From contig NZ_FSRS01000001.1 of the NCBI RefSeq assembly GCF_900142935.1, positions 72,001-136,000 of the forward strand: 64,000 nt of DNA, written 5' to 3'. The translations under genes were made by a program, and so were the position numbers. This document shows positions 45,482 through 56,148 of the stretch, in pieces. The notes beneath the pieces are model-generated. The model was not told the DNA's origin. It worked only from the letters and a program-made list of their open reading frames with translations, and made no database searches. The stretch comes from Rhodovulum sp. ES.010 (lineage in GTDB: Bacteria > Pseudomonadota > Alphaproteobacteria > Rhodobacterales > Rhodobacteraceae). How positions within the stretch are numbered: position 1 is the first letter of the stretch; each line of letters starts with the position of its first letter.

Positions 45482-46399
45482 ATGCATCTGGAGTTGCGCC
45501 ACCTGCGCACGATCAAGGCGATCCACGACGCGGGCGGTCTTGCGCGCGCGGCCGAGCGGCTGAACATCACCCAATCGGCGCTGAGCCACCAGGTCAAGGG
45601 GCTGGAAGAGCAGGTCGGCATGGAGCTTTTCGTCCGCCGCACCAAGCCCTTGCGGCTGTCCTCGGCGGGGCTCAAGCTGCTCCGGGCCGCCGAGCGCGTG
45701 CTGCCCGAGATCGCCGCGCTGCAGGCCGAGTTCGACGGGCTGAAATCCGGCCGGTCGGGGCGGCTGCACATCACCCTGGAATGCCACGCCTGCTACGACT
45801 GGCTGCTGCCGGTGCTGGAGTCCTTCCGCAAGGCCTGGCCCGAGGTCGATGTCGATATCCGCCCCGGCCTGTCCTTCGACGCGCTGCCCGCGCTGGAGCG
45901 CGAGGAGGTGGACCTGGTGATTTCCTCCGACCCCGAGGATCACGAGGCGCTGACCTTCGCGCCGCTCTTCGACTACGAACCGGTCTTCGTCTGCGCCGCA
46001 AGCCACCCGCTGGCCCAGAAGGCCTTCGTCGAGGCCGAGGATTTCCGCGACCAGACCCTGATCACCTATCCCGTGGAGCGGTCGCGGCTCGACATCTTCA
46101 CCGGGCTTCTGGGGCCGGCCCGGATCGAACCCCTGGCGGTTCGGCCGGTGGAGCTGACGGCCGTCATCCTGATGCTGGTCGCGTCGGGCCGCGGGGTCAC
46201 GGTGCTGCCCGACTGGGTGGTGCGCGACGTGCGGGGCGGTGCCGACCTGGCGATCCGCCCGGTGACGGCCGCCGGGCTCACCCGCCGCATCTATGCCGCC
46301 ACCCGCGCCGAGGATGCCGCCCGCCCCTATATCGCGCATTTCGTGCGCCTCGCCCGCAGCGAGCCGGTCAAGCTGCAGCGGGTGGGCCGGGCCGGCTGA
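45482..46399 (+). CDS. metR: LysR-family regulator, MetR type
   Basis: 305 aa. N-terminal winged helix (LRTIKAIHDAGGLARAAERL, NITQSALSHQVKGLEEQVG) and C-terminal LysR effector domain with the MetR-like LHITLECHACYDWLLPVLES. MetR responds to homocysteine and controls methionine genes. It is divergently paired with metF, and the start is at ATG 45482, directly before HLELRHLRTI. MetR is the likely name but based on context plus family. Confidence 0.9.
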   Translation: MHLELRHLRTIKAIHDAGGLARAAERLNITQSALSHQVKGLEEQVGMELFVRRTKPLRLSSAGLKLLRAAERVLPEIAALQAEFDGLKSGRSGRLHITLECHACYDWLLPVLESFRKAWPEVDVDIRPGLSFDALPALEREEVDLVISSDPEDHEALTFAPLFDYEPVFVCAASHPLAQKAFVEAEDFRDQTLITYPVERSRLDIFTGLLGPARIEPLAVRPVELTAVILMLVASGRGVTVLPDWVVRDVRGGADLAIRPVTAAGLTRRIYAATRAEDAARPYIAHFVRLARSEPVKLQRVGRAG

Positions 46400-46537
46400 A
46401 CGGCGCGGGCGCCGCCGCGTCTTGCCGGAACGGGAAAACGATGTTGTGATACGCAAATCCGACCGTAACGGTCGGCTTTCATGTCGCCGTCACAATTCGC
46501 AACTAGGTGCGCGTCAGTCCAACCGATGGGGAGTTTC

Positions 46538-47488
46538 ATGAAGACCACCACCTTTCTCGCGGCCGCTGCCGCCCTTGCGCTCGCGGCTCCGGCCCAGGCC
46601 GAATTCGCGCTCGACGACCGCTACGTCGACAACGATGGCGATCTTGTCGCCGACATTCCCGAGGAGGCGTCGGACTGGGCCGATCCCGACACGCTGATCT
46701 TCGCCTATACCCCGGTGGAGGACCCGGCGGTCTATGCCGAGGTCTGGGCCGGTTTCCTCGACCACATGGCCGAGGTGACCGGCAAGAAGGTCCAGTTCTT
46801 CCCAGTCCAGTCGAACGCCGCCCAGATCGAGGCCATGCGCGCCGGGCGCCTGCACGTCGCGGGTTTCAACACCGGGTCGAACCCGCTGGCCGTGGCCTGC
46901 GCGGGCTTCCGGCCCTTCGCGATGATGGCCGCCGAGGACGGGTCCTTCGGCTACGAGATGGAGATCATCTCCTATCCCGGCTCGGGCATCGAGGCGGTCG
47001 AGGACATCGAGGGCAAGGAACTGGCCTTCACGTCGGAGACGTCCAACTCGGGCTTCAAGGCGCCCTCGGCGATTCTGAAGGCGGAGTTCGGCATGGTCGC
47101 GGGCGAGGATTTCACGGCGGCCTTCTCGGGGGCGCATGACAACTCGATCCTCGGCGTCGCCAACAAGGATTACATGGCCGCCTCCATCGCGAACTCGGTG
47201 AAGGCGCGGATGCTCGACCGGGACGTCGTCAGCGAGGATCAGCTGGTGACGATCTACCAGTCGCAGACCTTCCCGACCACGGGTTACGGCACGGTCTACA
47301 ACCTGGCGCCCGAGCTGCAGGAGAAGATCCGCGAGGCGTTCTTCAGCTTCGACTGGGAAGGCACGGCGCTGGCCGAGGAGTTCGGCCGCAACGGCGAGGA
47401 CCAGTTCATCGAGATCACCTTCAAGGACGACTGGGCGGTGATCCGCACCATCGACGAGGCCAACGGCGTCGTCTACGAATGCCAGTGA
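46538..47488 (+). CDS. phnD: Phosphonate/phosphite ABC transporter binding protein
   Basis: 316 aa. Signal peptide MKTTTFLAAAAALALAAPAQ (cleavage at AQA-EF), then the PhnD core: LIFAYTPVEDPAVYAEVWAG, VQFFPVQSNAAQIEAMRAGR, HVAGFNTGSNPLAVACAGF, and LAFTSETSNSGFKAPSAILK. Binds a phosphonate, phosphite or similar anion in the periplasm. Start 46538 has GGGGAG upstream. First gene of phnDCEE. Confidence 0.92.
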   Translation: MKTTTFLAAAAALALAAPAQAEFALDDRYVDNDGDLVADIPEEASDWADPDTLIFAYTPVEDPAVYAEVWAGFLDHMAEVTGKKVQFFPVQSNAAQIEAMRAGRLHVAGFNTGSNPLAVACAGFRPFAMMAAEDGSFGYEMEIISYPGSGIEAVEDIEGKELAFTSETSNSGFKAPSAILKAEFGMVAGEDFTAAFSGAHDNSILGVANKDYMAASIANSVKARMLDRDVVSEDQLVTIYQSQTFPTTGYGTVYNLAPELQEKIREAFFSFDWEGTALAEEFGRNGEDQFIEITFKDDWAVIRTIDEANGVVYECQ

Positions 47489-47553
47489 CCTAGAACCGGA
47501 ACGTCAGGGCGCGGGCGGCTGCGGCCGCCCGCGCGTCATTGGGGAGGGGCGGG

Positions 47554-48375
47554 ATGCTGCGGATCGAGGGCTTGTCCAAGACCTACCGGACCGGCGACAG
47601 GGCGCTGAGCGACGTGTCGCTGACCGTGCCCGAGGGCCAGATCATGGGGCTGATCGGGCCGTCCGGGGCGGGCAAGTCGACGCTGATCCGCTGCATCAAC
47701 CGGCTGGTGGAGCCGTCCGAGGGCCGCGTGCTGCTGGGCGCGGTCGACCTCGCGCATGTCGGCAAGGCGGAGCTGCGCCGCCAGCGCCGCCGCATCGGCA
47801 TGATCTTCCAGGAATATTCGCTGGTCGAGCGGCTGACGGTGATGGAGAACGTGCTGTCGGGCCGGCTGGGCTACGTGCCGTTCTGGCGCAGCTGGCTGCG
47901 CCGCTTCCCGCCAGAGGACATCCGCCGCGCCTACCGGCTGCTCGACCGGGTCGGGCTGCTGGAACACGCCGACAAGCGCGCCGATGCCCTGTCGGGCGGT
48001 CAGCGCCAGCGGGTCGGCATCGCGCGGGCGCTGGCGCAGGAGCCGGAACTGCTGCTCGTGGACGAGCCGACCGCCAGCCTCGACCCCAAGACGAGCCGCC
48101 AGATCATGCGCCTGCTGGTCGAGATCTGCGCCGAGCGCGGCCTGCCGGCCATCGTCAACATCCACGACGTGCCGCTCGCGCAGCAATTCATGCAGCGCCT
48201 CGTCGGGCTCAGTGCCGGCCGGGTCGTTTTCGACGGTGCGCCCGGCGATCTGACGGAGGCGGCGCTGACCACGATCTACGGCACCGAGGACTGGAACGCG
48301 ATGCGCCGCGGCGACGAGGAACAGGCGGCCGCCGAGGCCGATGCACGGGACCGCATGGCGGCGCTGGCGCGATGA
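47554..48375 (+). CDS. phnC: Phosphonate ABC transporter ATPase
   Basis: 273 aa. Walker [10 protein letters not shown], signature [15 protein letters not shown], Walker [15 protein letters not shown], and the family motif [20 protein letters not shown]. Start 47554 is chosen (GAGGGG upstream). Couples to PhnE; its stop overlaps the phnE1 ATG. Confidence 0.95.
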   Translation: MLRIEGLSKTYRTGDRALSDVSLTVPEGQIMGLIGPSGAGKSTLIRCINRLVEPSEGRVLLGAVDLAHVGKAELRRQRRRIGMIFQEYSLVERLTVMENVLSGRLGYVPFWRSWLRRFPPEDIRRAYRLLDRVGLLEHADKRADALSGGQRQRVGIARALAQEPELLLVDEPTASLDPKTSRQIMRLLVEICAERGLPAIVNIHDVPLAQQFMQRLVGLSAGRVVFDGAPGDLTEAALTTIYGTEDWNAMRRGDEEQAAAEADARDRMAALAR

Positions 48376-49178
48376 CCCAGACGGCCTATCCCGCGACCTG
48401 GCGCCGCCCGCCGCAGATCGTCAAGGACCGGCGCTGGCGCATCGCGCTGCAACTGGGCATCCTCGCCTACCTGGTGCTCGCGATCGGTTCGCTCGAGGTC
48501 GACTGGAACCGCGTCGCCGTGGGGCTCGAACGCGGCCAGCGCTTCGTCATGGGGTTCCTCCAGCCCGATTTCGCCAGCCGCTGGGGCGACATCTCGCGCG
48601 GGCTGGTCGAAAGCCTGACGATGACGCTGACCTCCACCGTGGTCGGCATCGCGATCTCGGTGCCCATCGGCGTGGGCGCGGCGCGCAACCTCGCCCCGCG
48701 GGCGGTCTACCTGGCCTGCCGCGCGATCATCGCGGTCAGCCGGTCGTTGCAGGAGATCATCATCGCGATCTTCCTCGTCGCGATGTTCGGCTTCGGCCCC
48801 TTCGCGGGGTTCCTGACCCTCTCCTTCGCGACGATCGGCTTCCTCGCCAAGCTGCTGGCCGACGACATCGAGGAGATCGACGAAACCCAGGCCGAGGCGA
48901 TCGAGGCCACGGGCGCATCGTGGGTCCAGCTGGTCAACTACGCGGTGCAGCCGCAGGTGATGCCGCGGCTGATCGGGCTGTCGCTCTACCGGCTCGACAT
49001 CAATTTCCGCGAGAGCGCGGTGATCGGCATCGTCGGCGCGGGCGGCATCGGGGCCACGCTGAACACCGCCATCGACCGCTACGAATACGACAGCGCGGGG
49101 GCGATCCTGCTGATCATCATCGGCATCGTGATGGTGGCGGAATACGGCTCCAGCTATCTGCGGAAGTTCCTGCAATGA
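48372..49178 (+). CDS. phnE: Phosphonate ABC transporter permease 1
   Basis: 268 aa with about 6 helices. MetI-type family features: [40 protein letters not shown], the EAA loop [20 protein letters not shown] and [20 protein letters not shown]. Overlaps phnC (ATGA) and phnE2 (ATGA). Confidence 0.93.
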   Translation: MTQTAYPATWRRPPQIVKDRRWRIALQLGILAYLVLAIGSLEVDWNRVAVGLERGQRFVMGFLQPDFASRWGDISRGLVESLTMTLTSTVVGIAISVPIGVGAARNLAPRAVYLACRAIIAVSRSLQEIIIAIFLVAMFGFGPFAGFLTLSFATIGFLAKLLADDIEEIDETQAEAIEATGASWVQLVNYAVQPQVMPRLIGLSLYRLDINFRESAVIGIVGAGGIGATLNTAIDRYEYDSAGAILLIIIGIVMVAEYGSSYLRKFLQ

Positions 49179-49987
49179 GCGAAATCACCCATTACAGCGA
49201 GGTCTGGCGGCACCGCACCACCCGGGCGCGGCTGCTGATCTGGTTCGGATGGCTCGCGCTGGTGGCGCTTTTCGTCTGGTGCTGGCGGCTGATGACCGAG
49301 AACACGATCTGGGCCTTCGTCGCCGACGCGCCGCGGCAGGCGGTGGATATCGGCAGCCGGATGGTCCCGCCAAGGTGGGGGTATCTGCCCGAACTCATGG
49401 TCCCGCTCTGGGACACGCTCAACATCGCCACGCTCGGCACCATCGGGGGCGTGATCATGGCGGTGCCGGTGGCGTTTCTGGCAGCGCGCAACACCACGCC
49501 GTCGGCCACCGTCCTGCGGCCCGTGGCGCTTTTCGTCATCGTGGCGTCGCGCTCGATCAATTCGCTGATCTGGGCGCTGCTGCTGGTGGCGATCATCGGC
49601 CCCGGCATCCTTGCCGGCATCGTCGCCATCGCGCTGCGCTCCATCGGGTTCGTCGGCAAGCTGCTTTACGAGGCGATCGAGGAGACCGACGCCCGCCAGG
49701 TCGAGGCGATCGAGGCCACCGGGGCCAGCGCGTGCCAGGTCCTGAATTACGGGATCGTGCCGCAGGTGATGCCGGCCTTCTGGGGCATCTCGGTCTTTCG
49801 CTGGGACATCAACATCCGCGAAAGCACGATCCTCGGCCTTGTCGGCGCGGGCGGGATCGGGCTCAAGCTGCAGGCCTCGCTCAACGTGCTGGCCTGGGGC
49901 CAGGTGACGGTGATCCTGCTGCTGATCCTCGCCACGGTGGTGCTCAGCGAATGGGTCTCGGCGCGGGTGCGGCACGCGATCATCTGA
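49175..49987 (+). CDS. phnE: Phosphonate ABC transporter permease 2
   Basis: 270 aa, six hydrophobic helices. EAA loop [20 protein letters not shown], end motif RESTILGLVGAGGIGLKLQA. It has a longer N-terminus with two tryptophan-rich helices. Together with 48372-49178 it forms a heterodimeric channel. No C-P lyase genes follow within this window; the imported compound may be phosphite or be processed elsewhere. Confidence 0.93.
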   Translation: MSEITHYSEVWRHRTTRARLLIWFGWLALVALFVWCWRLMTENTIWAFVADAPRQAVDIGSRMVPPRWGYLPELMVPLWDTLNIATLGTIGGVIMAVPVAFLAARNTTPSATVLRPVALFVIVASRSINSLIWALLLVAIIGPGILAGIVAIALRSIGFVGKLLYEAIEETDARQVEAIEATGASACQVLNYGIVPQVMPAFWGISVFRWDINIRESTILGLVGAGGIGLKLQASLNVLAWGQVTVILLLILATVVLSEWVSARVRHAII

Positions 49988-50076
49988 CCGGCCCGGAACC
50001 GCCTGCGCGCGCTGCGGGGCCTTGGCACCGGCCGCGGCCCCGTGTATGGCCCCCGTCGGACCCCGAGGAGACCCCG

Positions 50077-50865
50077 ATGCAAGGCAGCGCCAATCTCAAC
50101 ATCATGATCAAGGCCGCGCGCAAGGCCGGCCGCGGCCTCGTCAAGGATTTCCGCGAGGTCGAGAACCTGCAGGTCTCGATGAAGGGGGCGGGCGATTTCG
50201 TCAGCCGCGCCGACACCCAGGCCGAGCAGATCCTCAAGGAGGAACTCCGCGGCGCGCGGCCGAACTACGGCTGGCTCGGCGAGGAGACCGGTGAGGAGCC
50301 GGGCGAGGACCCGACGCGGCGCTGGATCGTCGACCCGCTGGACGGCACCACCAACTTCCTGCACGGGCTGCCGCACTGGGCGATCTCCATCGCGCTGGAG
50401 CACAAGGGCGAGATCGTCGCGGGCGTGATCTTCGACGCCGCCAAGGACGAGATGTTCGTCGCCGAAAAGGGCGCGGGGGCCTGGATGAACGAGCGCCGGC
50501 TCAGGGTCTCGTCGCGCGCGCGCATGGTCGAGGCGATCTTCGCAACCGGCGTGCCCTTCGCCTCGAAGACGACGCTGCCCGCGACGCTGCAGGACCTTGC
50601 CCGGCTGATGCCGCTTTGCGCGGGGGTGCGCCGCTGGGGGTCGGCCGCGCTCGACCTCGCCTATGTCGCGGCGGGCCGCTACGACGGCTACTGGGAGCGC
50701 GAGTTGAACGCCTGGGACATCGCCGCGGGCCTGATCCTGGTGCGCGAGGCCGGCGGGCTGGTGGATGCCGTCCGCGAGGGGCATCGGCCGCTGGACCACG
50801 GCGACGTGCTGGTCGCCAACCAGGCGATCTTCGATCCCTTCGCCCGCGTCATAAGAAACACTTAA
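50077..50865 (+). CDS. suhB: Inositol monophosphatase family (SuhB)
   Basis: 262 aa. Magnesium-binding motifs GEETGEEPGE, WIVDPLDGTTNFLHGLPHW, and SAALDLAYVAAGRYDGYWER with LNAWDIAAGLILVREAGG. Acts as inositol phosphatase or, like E. coli SuhB, associates with transcription complexes. It follows phnE by 89 bp. Confidence 0.93.
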   Translation: MQGSANLNIMIKAARKAGRGLVKDFREVENLQVSMKGAGDFVSRADTQAEQILKEELRGARPNYGWLGEETGEEPGEDPTRRWIVDPLDGTTNFLHGLPHWAISIALEHKGEIVAGVIFDAAKDEMFVAEKGAGAWMNERRLRVSSRARMVEAIFATGVPFASKTTLPATLQDLARLMPLCAGVRRWGSAALDLAYVAAGRYDGYWERELNAWDIAAGLILVREAGGLVDAVREGHRPLDHGDVLVANQAIFDPFARVIRNT

Positions 50866-50943
50866 CGGCCTGCCACGCGCCCTTGTTATGCCCCGTTCCC
50901 CGGCGAAAACCGGGGAAGAACCGGTAGAACTGGGGAGCGAAGC

Positions 50944-51183
50944 ATGAGTGACGTGACGCGTGAATCCGCCGCGCCCGGGCCATCGGCGCCGTTTCGGGCC
51001 TTTCTTGCGGGCGAGCGGGGGGCGGTGACGGTCGACTGGGTGGTGCTGACCGGCGCCGCCGTGGGCCTTTGCATCGGCATGTTTGCCGCCGCGAACAGCG
51101 GCGTCTACACGATCGGCGAGACGATCGGCACGACCCTGTCTTCGGCCGAGGTGCAGGATCTGGGCGTCATCAACGACTGGTAA
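50944..51183 (+). CDS. Flp-like small pilin/membrane peptide
   Basis: 79 aa. Contains the Flp-type stretch GAVTVDWVVLTGAAVGLCIG after a short basic leader, then TTLSSAEVQDLGVINDW. In Rhodobacterales such single genes away from tad loci are frequent; no processing peptidase or tad genes are near. An imperfect TGGGGAGCGAAG site precedes it. Confidence 0.7.
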   Translation: MSDVTRESAAPGPSAPFRAFLAGERGAVTVDWVVLTGAAVGLCIGMFAAANSGVYTIGETIGTTLSSAEVQDLGVINDW

Positions 51184-51222
51184 GGCGGCCGGCCTGCCGC
51201 GCGGCCGACCTGCGCCGCCGTC

Positions 51223-51957
51223 TCAGCGGCGGCGCCCCGCGCGGGGCACGCTGGTGCGCCGATAGGTGACTTCGGGGTGCGGCGGGTGGCCGTGATTGCG
51301 CGCCCAGTAGGCCGGCCCGCCCCGCAGCATCCACAGCGGCAGCGTGAGCGCGAGGCCCGCGAGGAACCCGCCCGCATGGGCCCAGTAGGCCACGCCGCCG
51401 GCGTCGGCCGCGGCCACCGCCCCGGCGCCCACCTGCAGCCCGAACCACAGCCCCAGCATCAGCCAGGCGGGCACCGGCAGGATGCGGATGATGAAGATCA
51501 GGAAGATCAGGATGTCGACCCGCGCCTTGGGGAAGAGCAGAAGATAGCCGCCCATCACCGCGGCGATGGCGCCCGAGGCCCCCACCATGGGAACCGTGGA
51601 GAGGGGCGCGGCGGCATATTGCGCGACACCGGCCGCCAGGCCGCCCGCCAGGTAGAAGAGCAGAAAGCCCAGATGGCCGAATTCCTCTTCCATGTTGTCG
51701 CCGAAGATCCAGAGAAACAGCATGTTGCCCCCCAGATGCATGATCCCGCCATGCAGGAACATCGAGGTCAGGAAGGTGTGGGTCTGCAGCCCTTCGGTGA
51801 TCGCCGCGGGGATCAGCCCCCAGTGCAGGAACACGAGGTTCGCCTGCACCGGCCCGAGCCAAATGTAGGACAGGAACACCCCGATATTCGCCGCCATCAG
51901 CGCGTAGACGACGTAGGGCGTTTGCCGTGAGGGGTTGTGGTCGCGCAGCGGGAACAT
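51223..51957 (-). CDS. Rhomboid family intramembrane serine protease
   Basis: 244 aa, six to seven membrane helices. Catalytic serine in MVGASGAIAAVMGGYLLL and histidine in AYWAHAGGFLAG; the HGGIMHLGGNMLFLWIFGDN loop with the conserved HxxxN motif. Cuts substrates in the membrane. Start 51957 (MFPLRDHNPSRQ) is the usual family start. Confidence 0.93.
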   Translation of the reverse strand: MFPLRDHNPSRQTPYVVYALMAANIGVFLSYIWLGPVQANLVFLHWGLIPAAITEGLQTHTFLTSMFLHGGIMHLGGNMLFLWIFGDNMEEEFGHLGFLLFYLAGGLAAGVAQYAAAPLSTVPMVGASGAIAAVMGGYLLLFPKARVDILIFLIFIIRILPVPAWLMLGLWFGLQVGAGAVAAADAGGVAYWAHAGGFLAGLALTLPLWMLRGGPAYWARNHGHPPHPEVTYRRTSVPRAGRRR

Positions 51958-51988
51958 GGCGCGCAGGCTAGCCGGTCGCGGGTCCCGG

Positions 51989-54900
51989 TCAAGCGGAACC
52001 GACCTCGGCCAGCAGGGCGGCGTTCCCGCCCGAGGCGGTGGTGTCGATGCACAGGTGCCGTTCGAGCCGGGCATGGGCGGTGTCCGGGCGCCCGCCGATC
52101 AGCGGGACGAGCGGGCCGTCGCGCCGCGCAAGCGCCCGGGCATAGGCGCGCGCGGTTTGCGCGTCGCCCCACCACACCACCCCGCCGAGCGGGTCCAGCG
52201 TTTCCAGCACCTCCGGGGCGACGGCGCCGGTCACCGTCACCGCCGCCCCCCCGGCGCCCCGCACCTCGTCGGCCTGCGCCTGGGCCGCCGCGCGGCCGGG
52301 GCCGAAGCACAGCAGCGGCGGGCGGGCATGGGTCGTCAGCCGGTTGGACTCGCCCGTTGGGCCGGGCAGGGCGCGCGTCTCCGGCCCGCGGGCGGGGGTG
52401 GCCGCGGCCAGCGCCATGGCCAGCGCATCAGCGGTCGCCTCGCCCTCGGCCACGCCTGCCAGCGGCGCGGCGGGTCTGGCGGTGAAGCGGGCCAGGTAGT
52501 GCGGCCCGCCGGCCTTGGGCCCGGTGCCCGACAGACCCTCGCCGCCGAAGGGCTGGCTGCCGACGATGGCGCCGATCTGGTTGCGGTTGACGTAGAGATT
52601 GCCGGCCCGAAGCCGGTCGGCCACGTGTTGCACCCGGTCGTCGATCCGGGAATGCAGGCCAAAGGTCAGCCCGTAGCCCCGGGCGTTGACCGCGTCGATC
52701 ACCCGGTCGATCTCTTCCGCGCGGAAGGTGGCGACATGCAGCACGGGGCCGAAGATCTCGCGCGCCAGCGTTTCGATGCCGGGCACGCGGATCAGGGTGG
52801 GGGACAGGAAATGGCCCGTTTCCGGGACCGACTCCGACTCCCACATCACGCGGCCCTCGGCGCGCGCCGTCGCGACATAGGCCGCGAAATCGTCCCGGGC
52901 CGCGGCCTCGATCAGCGGGCCGACATCGGTGGACAGGTTCCACGGGTCGCCGAGGCGCAGTTCCGCCATCGCGCCGGTCAGCATCTTCAGGAACCCGTCC
53001 GCGATATCCTCCTGCACGTAGAGACAGCGCAGCGCCGAGCAGCGCTGCCCGGCCGACTGGAAGCTTGAGGCGACGATGTCCTGCACCGCCTGTTCGGGCA
53101 GCGCGGTCGAGTCCACGATCATCGCGTTGAGCCCGCCGGTCTCGGCGATCAGCGGCGTGCCGGGGGCCACGTGCTCGGCCATCGCGCGGGCGATGATCCG
53201 GGCGGTTTCCGTCGAGCCGGTAAAGGCCACGCCGTCGATCCGCGCGTCCGAGGAAAGCCGCGCGCCCACCGTCGCGCCGTCGCCGGGCAGGAGTTGCAGC
53301 GCGTCCTGCGGCACGCCGGCCTCGTGCAGGAGCCGAACGGCGAGATGCGCGATCAGCGGGGTCTGTTCGGCAGGCTTGGCCAGCACCGCGTTGCCGGCGG
53401 CAAGCGCCGCCGAGACCTGGCCGGTGAAGATTGCCAGCGGGAAGTTCCAGGGTGAAATGCAGGCGAAACGGCCGCGCGAGGGCGCGTCGAGGGCCTCGGC
53501 TTGGCCCGCGTAGTAGCGCAGGAAATCGACCGCCTCGCGCAGCTCGCCCAACGCGTCGGGCAGGGACTTGCCGGCCTCGCGCGCGACGATGGCGAAGATT
53601 TCGCCGAAATGCGCCTCGTAGAGGTCGGAGGCGCGGCGCAGGATGTCTGCCCGCTCGGCCGGGGTGGCATCCCAGGGCCGGGCGGCGGCCAGCGCGGTCT
53701 CGACATCGGCCGCCGAGGCCGCGCGCACCGTGCCGACGACGTCCGAAAGCGCCGCGGGGTTGCGCAACTCGACCGCGTCCTCGGGCGCGGTCGGCCCCGC
53801 GATCTGCGGGCCGGCCTCGAAGCTGGCCGTCCGGTGGGGCGCGCGGGCGGCCTCGATCCCGCCGAGGTCGGGCCCGTGCGCGAGGTCCCAGCCGCGGGAA
53901 TTGCGCCGGCCGGGGCCGAAAAGGGCGGGCGCGCGCCGGATCGCCGGGTGTTCGGGCGCGTCCAGATGCGCCTCGATCTCGGCCAGCGGGTCGGCGGCGA
54001 CCTCTTCGGGGGGACCTCGTCATCGACGATCTGGTTGACGAAGGAACTGTTCGCGCCGTTTTCCAGAAGCCGCCGCACGAGATAGGCCAGAAGGTCGCGA
54101 TGCGCGCCGACGGGGGCGTAGATGCGGCAGCGGGTGCCGCCCGCGCCGCTCATCACCACGTCGTGCAGCGACTCGCCCATTCCGTGCAGGCGCTGGAACT
54201 CGAAGGCGTTGGGGGCCGCGCCCATCTCGAGGATCCCGGCCACGGTATGGGCGTTGTGCGTGGCGAATTGCGGATAGATGCGGTCGGTCATGCCCAGCAT
54301 CTTGCGCGCGTTCGCGAGGAAGCTGACATCCGTGGCCGCCTTGCGGGTGAAGACCGGGAAGCCGTCCACCCCCATCTCCTGCGCGCGCTTGATCTCGGTG
54401 TCCCAATAGGCGCCCTTCACCAGCCGCACCATCAGCCGGCGGTCCAGCCGCTCGGCAATGGCATAGAGCCAGTCGAGCACCAGCCCCGCGCGCTGGCCAT
54501 AGGCCTGCACGACGAAGCCGAACCCGTCCCACCCGGCCAGCCTCTCGTCGGCCAGCACCGTTTCGACGACGTCCAGCGACAGCGCCAGCCGGTCGGCCTC
54601 CTCGGCGTCGATGTTGAGCCCCATGCCGGCGTCGCGGGCCTGGAGCGCGAGTTGCAAGAGCCTCGGGGCCAGTTCGGCGAGCGCCCGGTCGGCCTGGGCG
54701 ACCTCGTATCGGGGATGCAGCGCCGAGAGCTTGATCGAGATGCCGGGATTGGCGCGCACATCGTCATGGGCGGCGGCGGCCGAAATCCTGCCGATCGCGT
54801 CGGAATAGGCGCGGAGATAGCGCTGCGCGTTGGCTTCGGTGCGCGCGGCTTCGCCGAGCATGTCGTAGGAATAGGTGTAGCCCCTGGCCTCCATCCCCGC

Positions 54901-55452
54901 GGCGCGCTCCATCGCGCCGTCGATGGTTTCGCCGAGGACGAATTGCCGGCCCATCTCGCGCATCGCGCGGCCCACGGCGGTGCGGATCACCGGCTCGCCC
55001 AGCCGCCGGACCGCGCCGCGCAGCGTGGAGGCGAGCCCCGTACCGGGCTCGTCCAGCACGCGGCCCGTGAGCATCAGTGCCCAGGTCGAGGCGTTCACCA
55101 GCGGCGAGGCGGACTTGCCCAGGTGCCGGCCCCAGTCCGAGGGCGCGATCTTGTCCTCGATGAGCGCGTCCACCGTCTCGGCATCGGGCACCCGCAACAG
55201 CGCCTCGGCCAGGCACATCAGCGCCACGCCCTCTTCGGTGGACAGGCCGTATTCGGCAAGGAACACTTCCATGAGGCCGGGCCGGTCCTTCGCCCGGATG
55301 TCGCGGACGAGCCCGGCGGCGGCAGCGCCGATGCGCGCCCGCGCCGCGGCATCGAGGTCGGCCTCGGCGATCAGCCGTTCCAGGACCGGCGCCTCGGGGG
55401 CGTAGGTGGCCTCTTCGATCCGGGCGCGGAGGGCGGCGATGTGATCGGTCAT
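51989..55452 (-). pseudogene. putA: Bifunctional proline dehydrogenase / P5C dehydrogenase PutA, frameshifted
   Basis: Proline dehydrogenase domain with DLAARM-like and EGDR-type residues, for example GLNIDAEEADRLALSLD, RLVKGAYWDTEIKRAQEMGV, FATHNAHT and RLHGMGESLHD; the aldehyde dehydrogenase domain follows with FISPWNFPL-like start (SPWNFPLAIFTG), catalytic C in SAGQRCSALRCLY and E in ETGGLNAMIV. Between them the reading frame jumps by one base within the G6 tract at 54008-54013. One extra G repairs it to about 1154 codons, so this is a decay event or a homopolymer error. The N-terminal DNA-binding domain of enterobacterial PutA is missing; regulation is by putR. Confidence 0.82.
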
Positions 55453-55556
55453 GGTGTCTCCCCTGGTATCGGGGCAGTATAGCGCCGAATGGACCGCCTG
55501 TTCGGCCTCAATCGGTCGTTACCACAGGCGAATGGACCAAAAGAGGGGCTTTTTCG

Positions 55557-56033
55557 GTGCCAGACGATCTTCCCGCGCTGGACCGGCACGACCGGGCGAT
55601 TCTCGCGTTGCTGGCCGCGGAGGGGCGTATCCCCGTGGCCGAACTCGCCCGCCGGATCGGGTTGTCCAAGACGCCGACCCAGGCGCGGTTGCGCCGCCTC
55701 GAGGCGGACGGGGTGATCGCGGGATACCGCGCGATGCTGAACCCGATCCGGCTGGGCCTCGCCCATGTCGCCTTTGTCGAGGTCCGCCTGACCGACACCG
55801 GCGAGGCCGCGCTGGCGGCGTTCAACGAGGCGGTGCGCGCGGTCCCGGAGATCGAGGAATGCCATCTGATCGCCGGGGGCTTCGACTACCTGCTCAAGGT
55901 GCGCACGGCCGACATGGCGCAGTACCGCGCGGTCTTGGCCGAGCGGATTTCGAGCCTGCCCCATGTCGCCAACACCTCGACCTATGTCGCGATGGAGGCG
56001 GTCAAGGATGCGTCCTTCGCGAACGCCGGATGA
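55557..56033 (+). CDS. putR: Lrp/AsnC-family regulator divergent to putA (PutR)
   Basis: 158 aa, GTG start at 55557 with an AGAGGGG site. Helix-turn-helix LARRIGLSKTPTQARLRRLE, then the RAM ligand domain (HVAFVEVRLTDTGEAALAAF, ECHLIAGGFDYLLKVRTADM). In alphaproteobacteria such a gene, putR, activates putA with proline as signal. The 104-bp gap to putA holds both promoters; no exact site was picked. Confidence 0.88.
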   Translation: MPDDLPALDRHDRAILALLAAEGRIPVAELARRIGLSKTPTQARLRRLEADGVIAGYRAMLNPIRLGLAHVAFVEVRLTDTGEAALAAFNEAVRAVPEIEECHLIAGGFDYLLKVRTADMAQYRAVLAERISSLPHVANTSTYVAMEAVKDASFANAG

Positions 56034-56148
56034 CCGGCGGTCATGCAGCGTCGGGCTGCCGCTGCCGCCGCGCGACAGGCGCGGCGGGATGAGACGCGTC
56101 CCGAGCCGTGCTAGGGTTTCGCAAAATGCCCGTCCCGGAGGCCCGACC

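Noticed and set aside
50896..50917. TTCCCCGG/CCGGGGAA hairpin after suhB as a rho-independent terminator
   Set aside because: No T-run on either side; may be only a structural palindrome.
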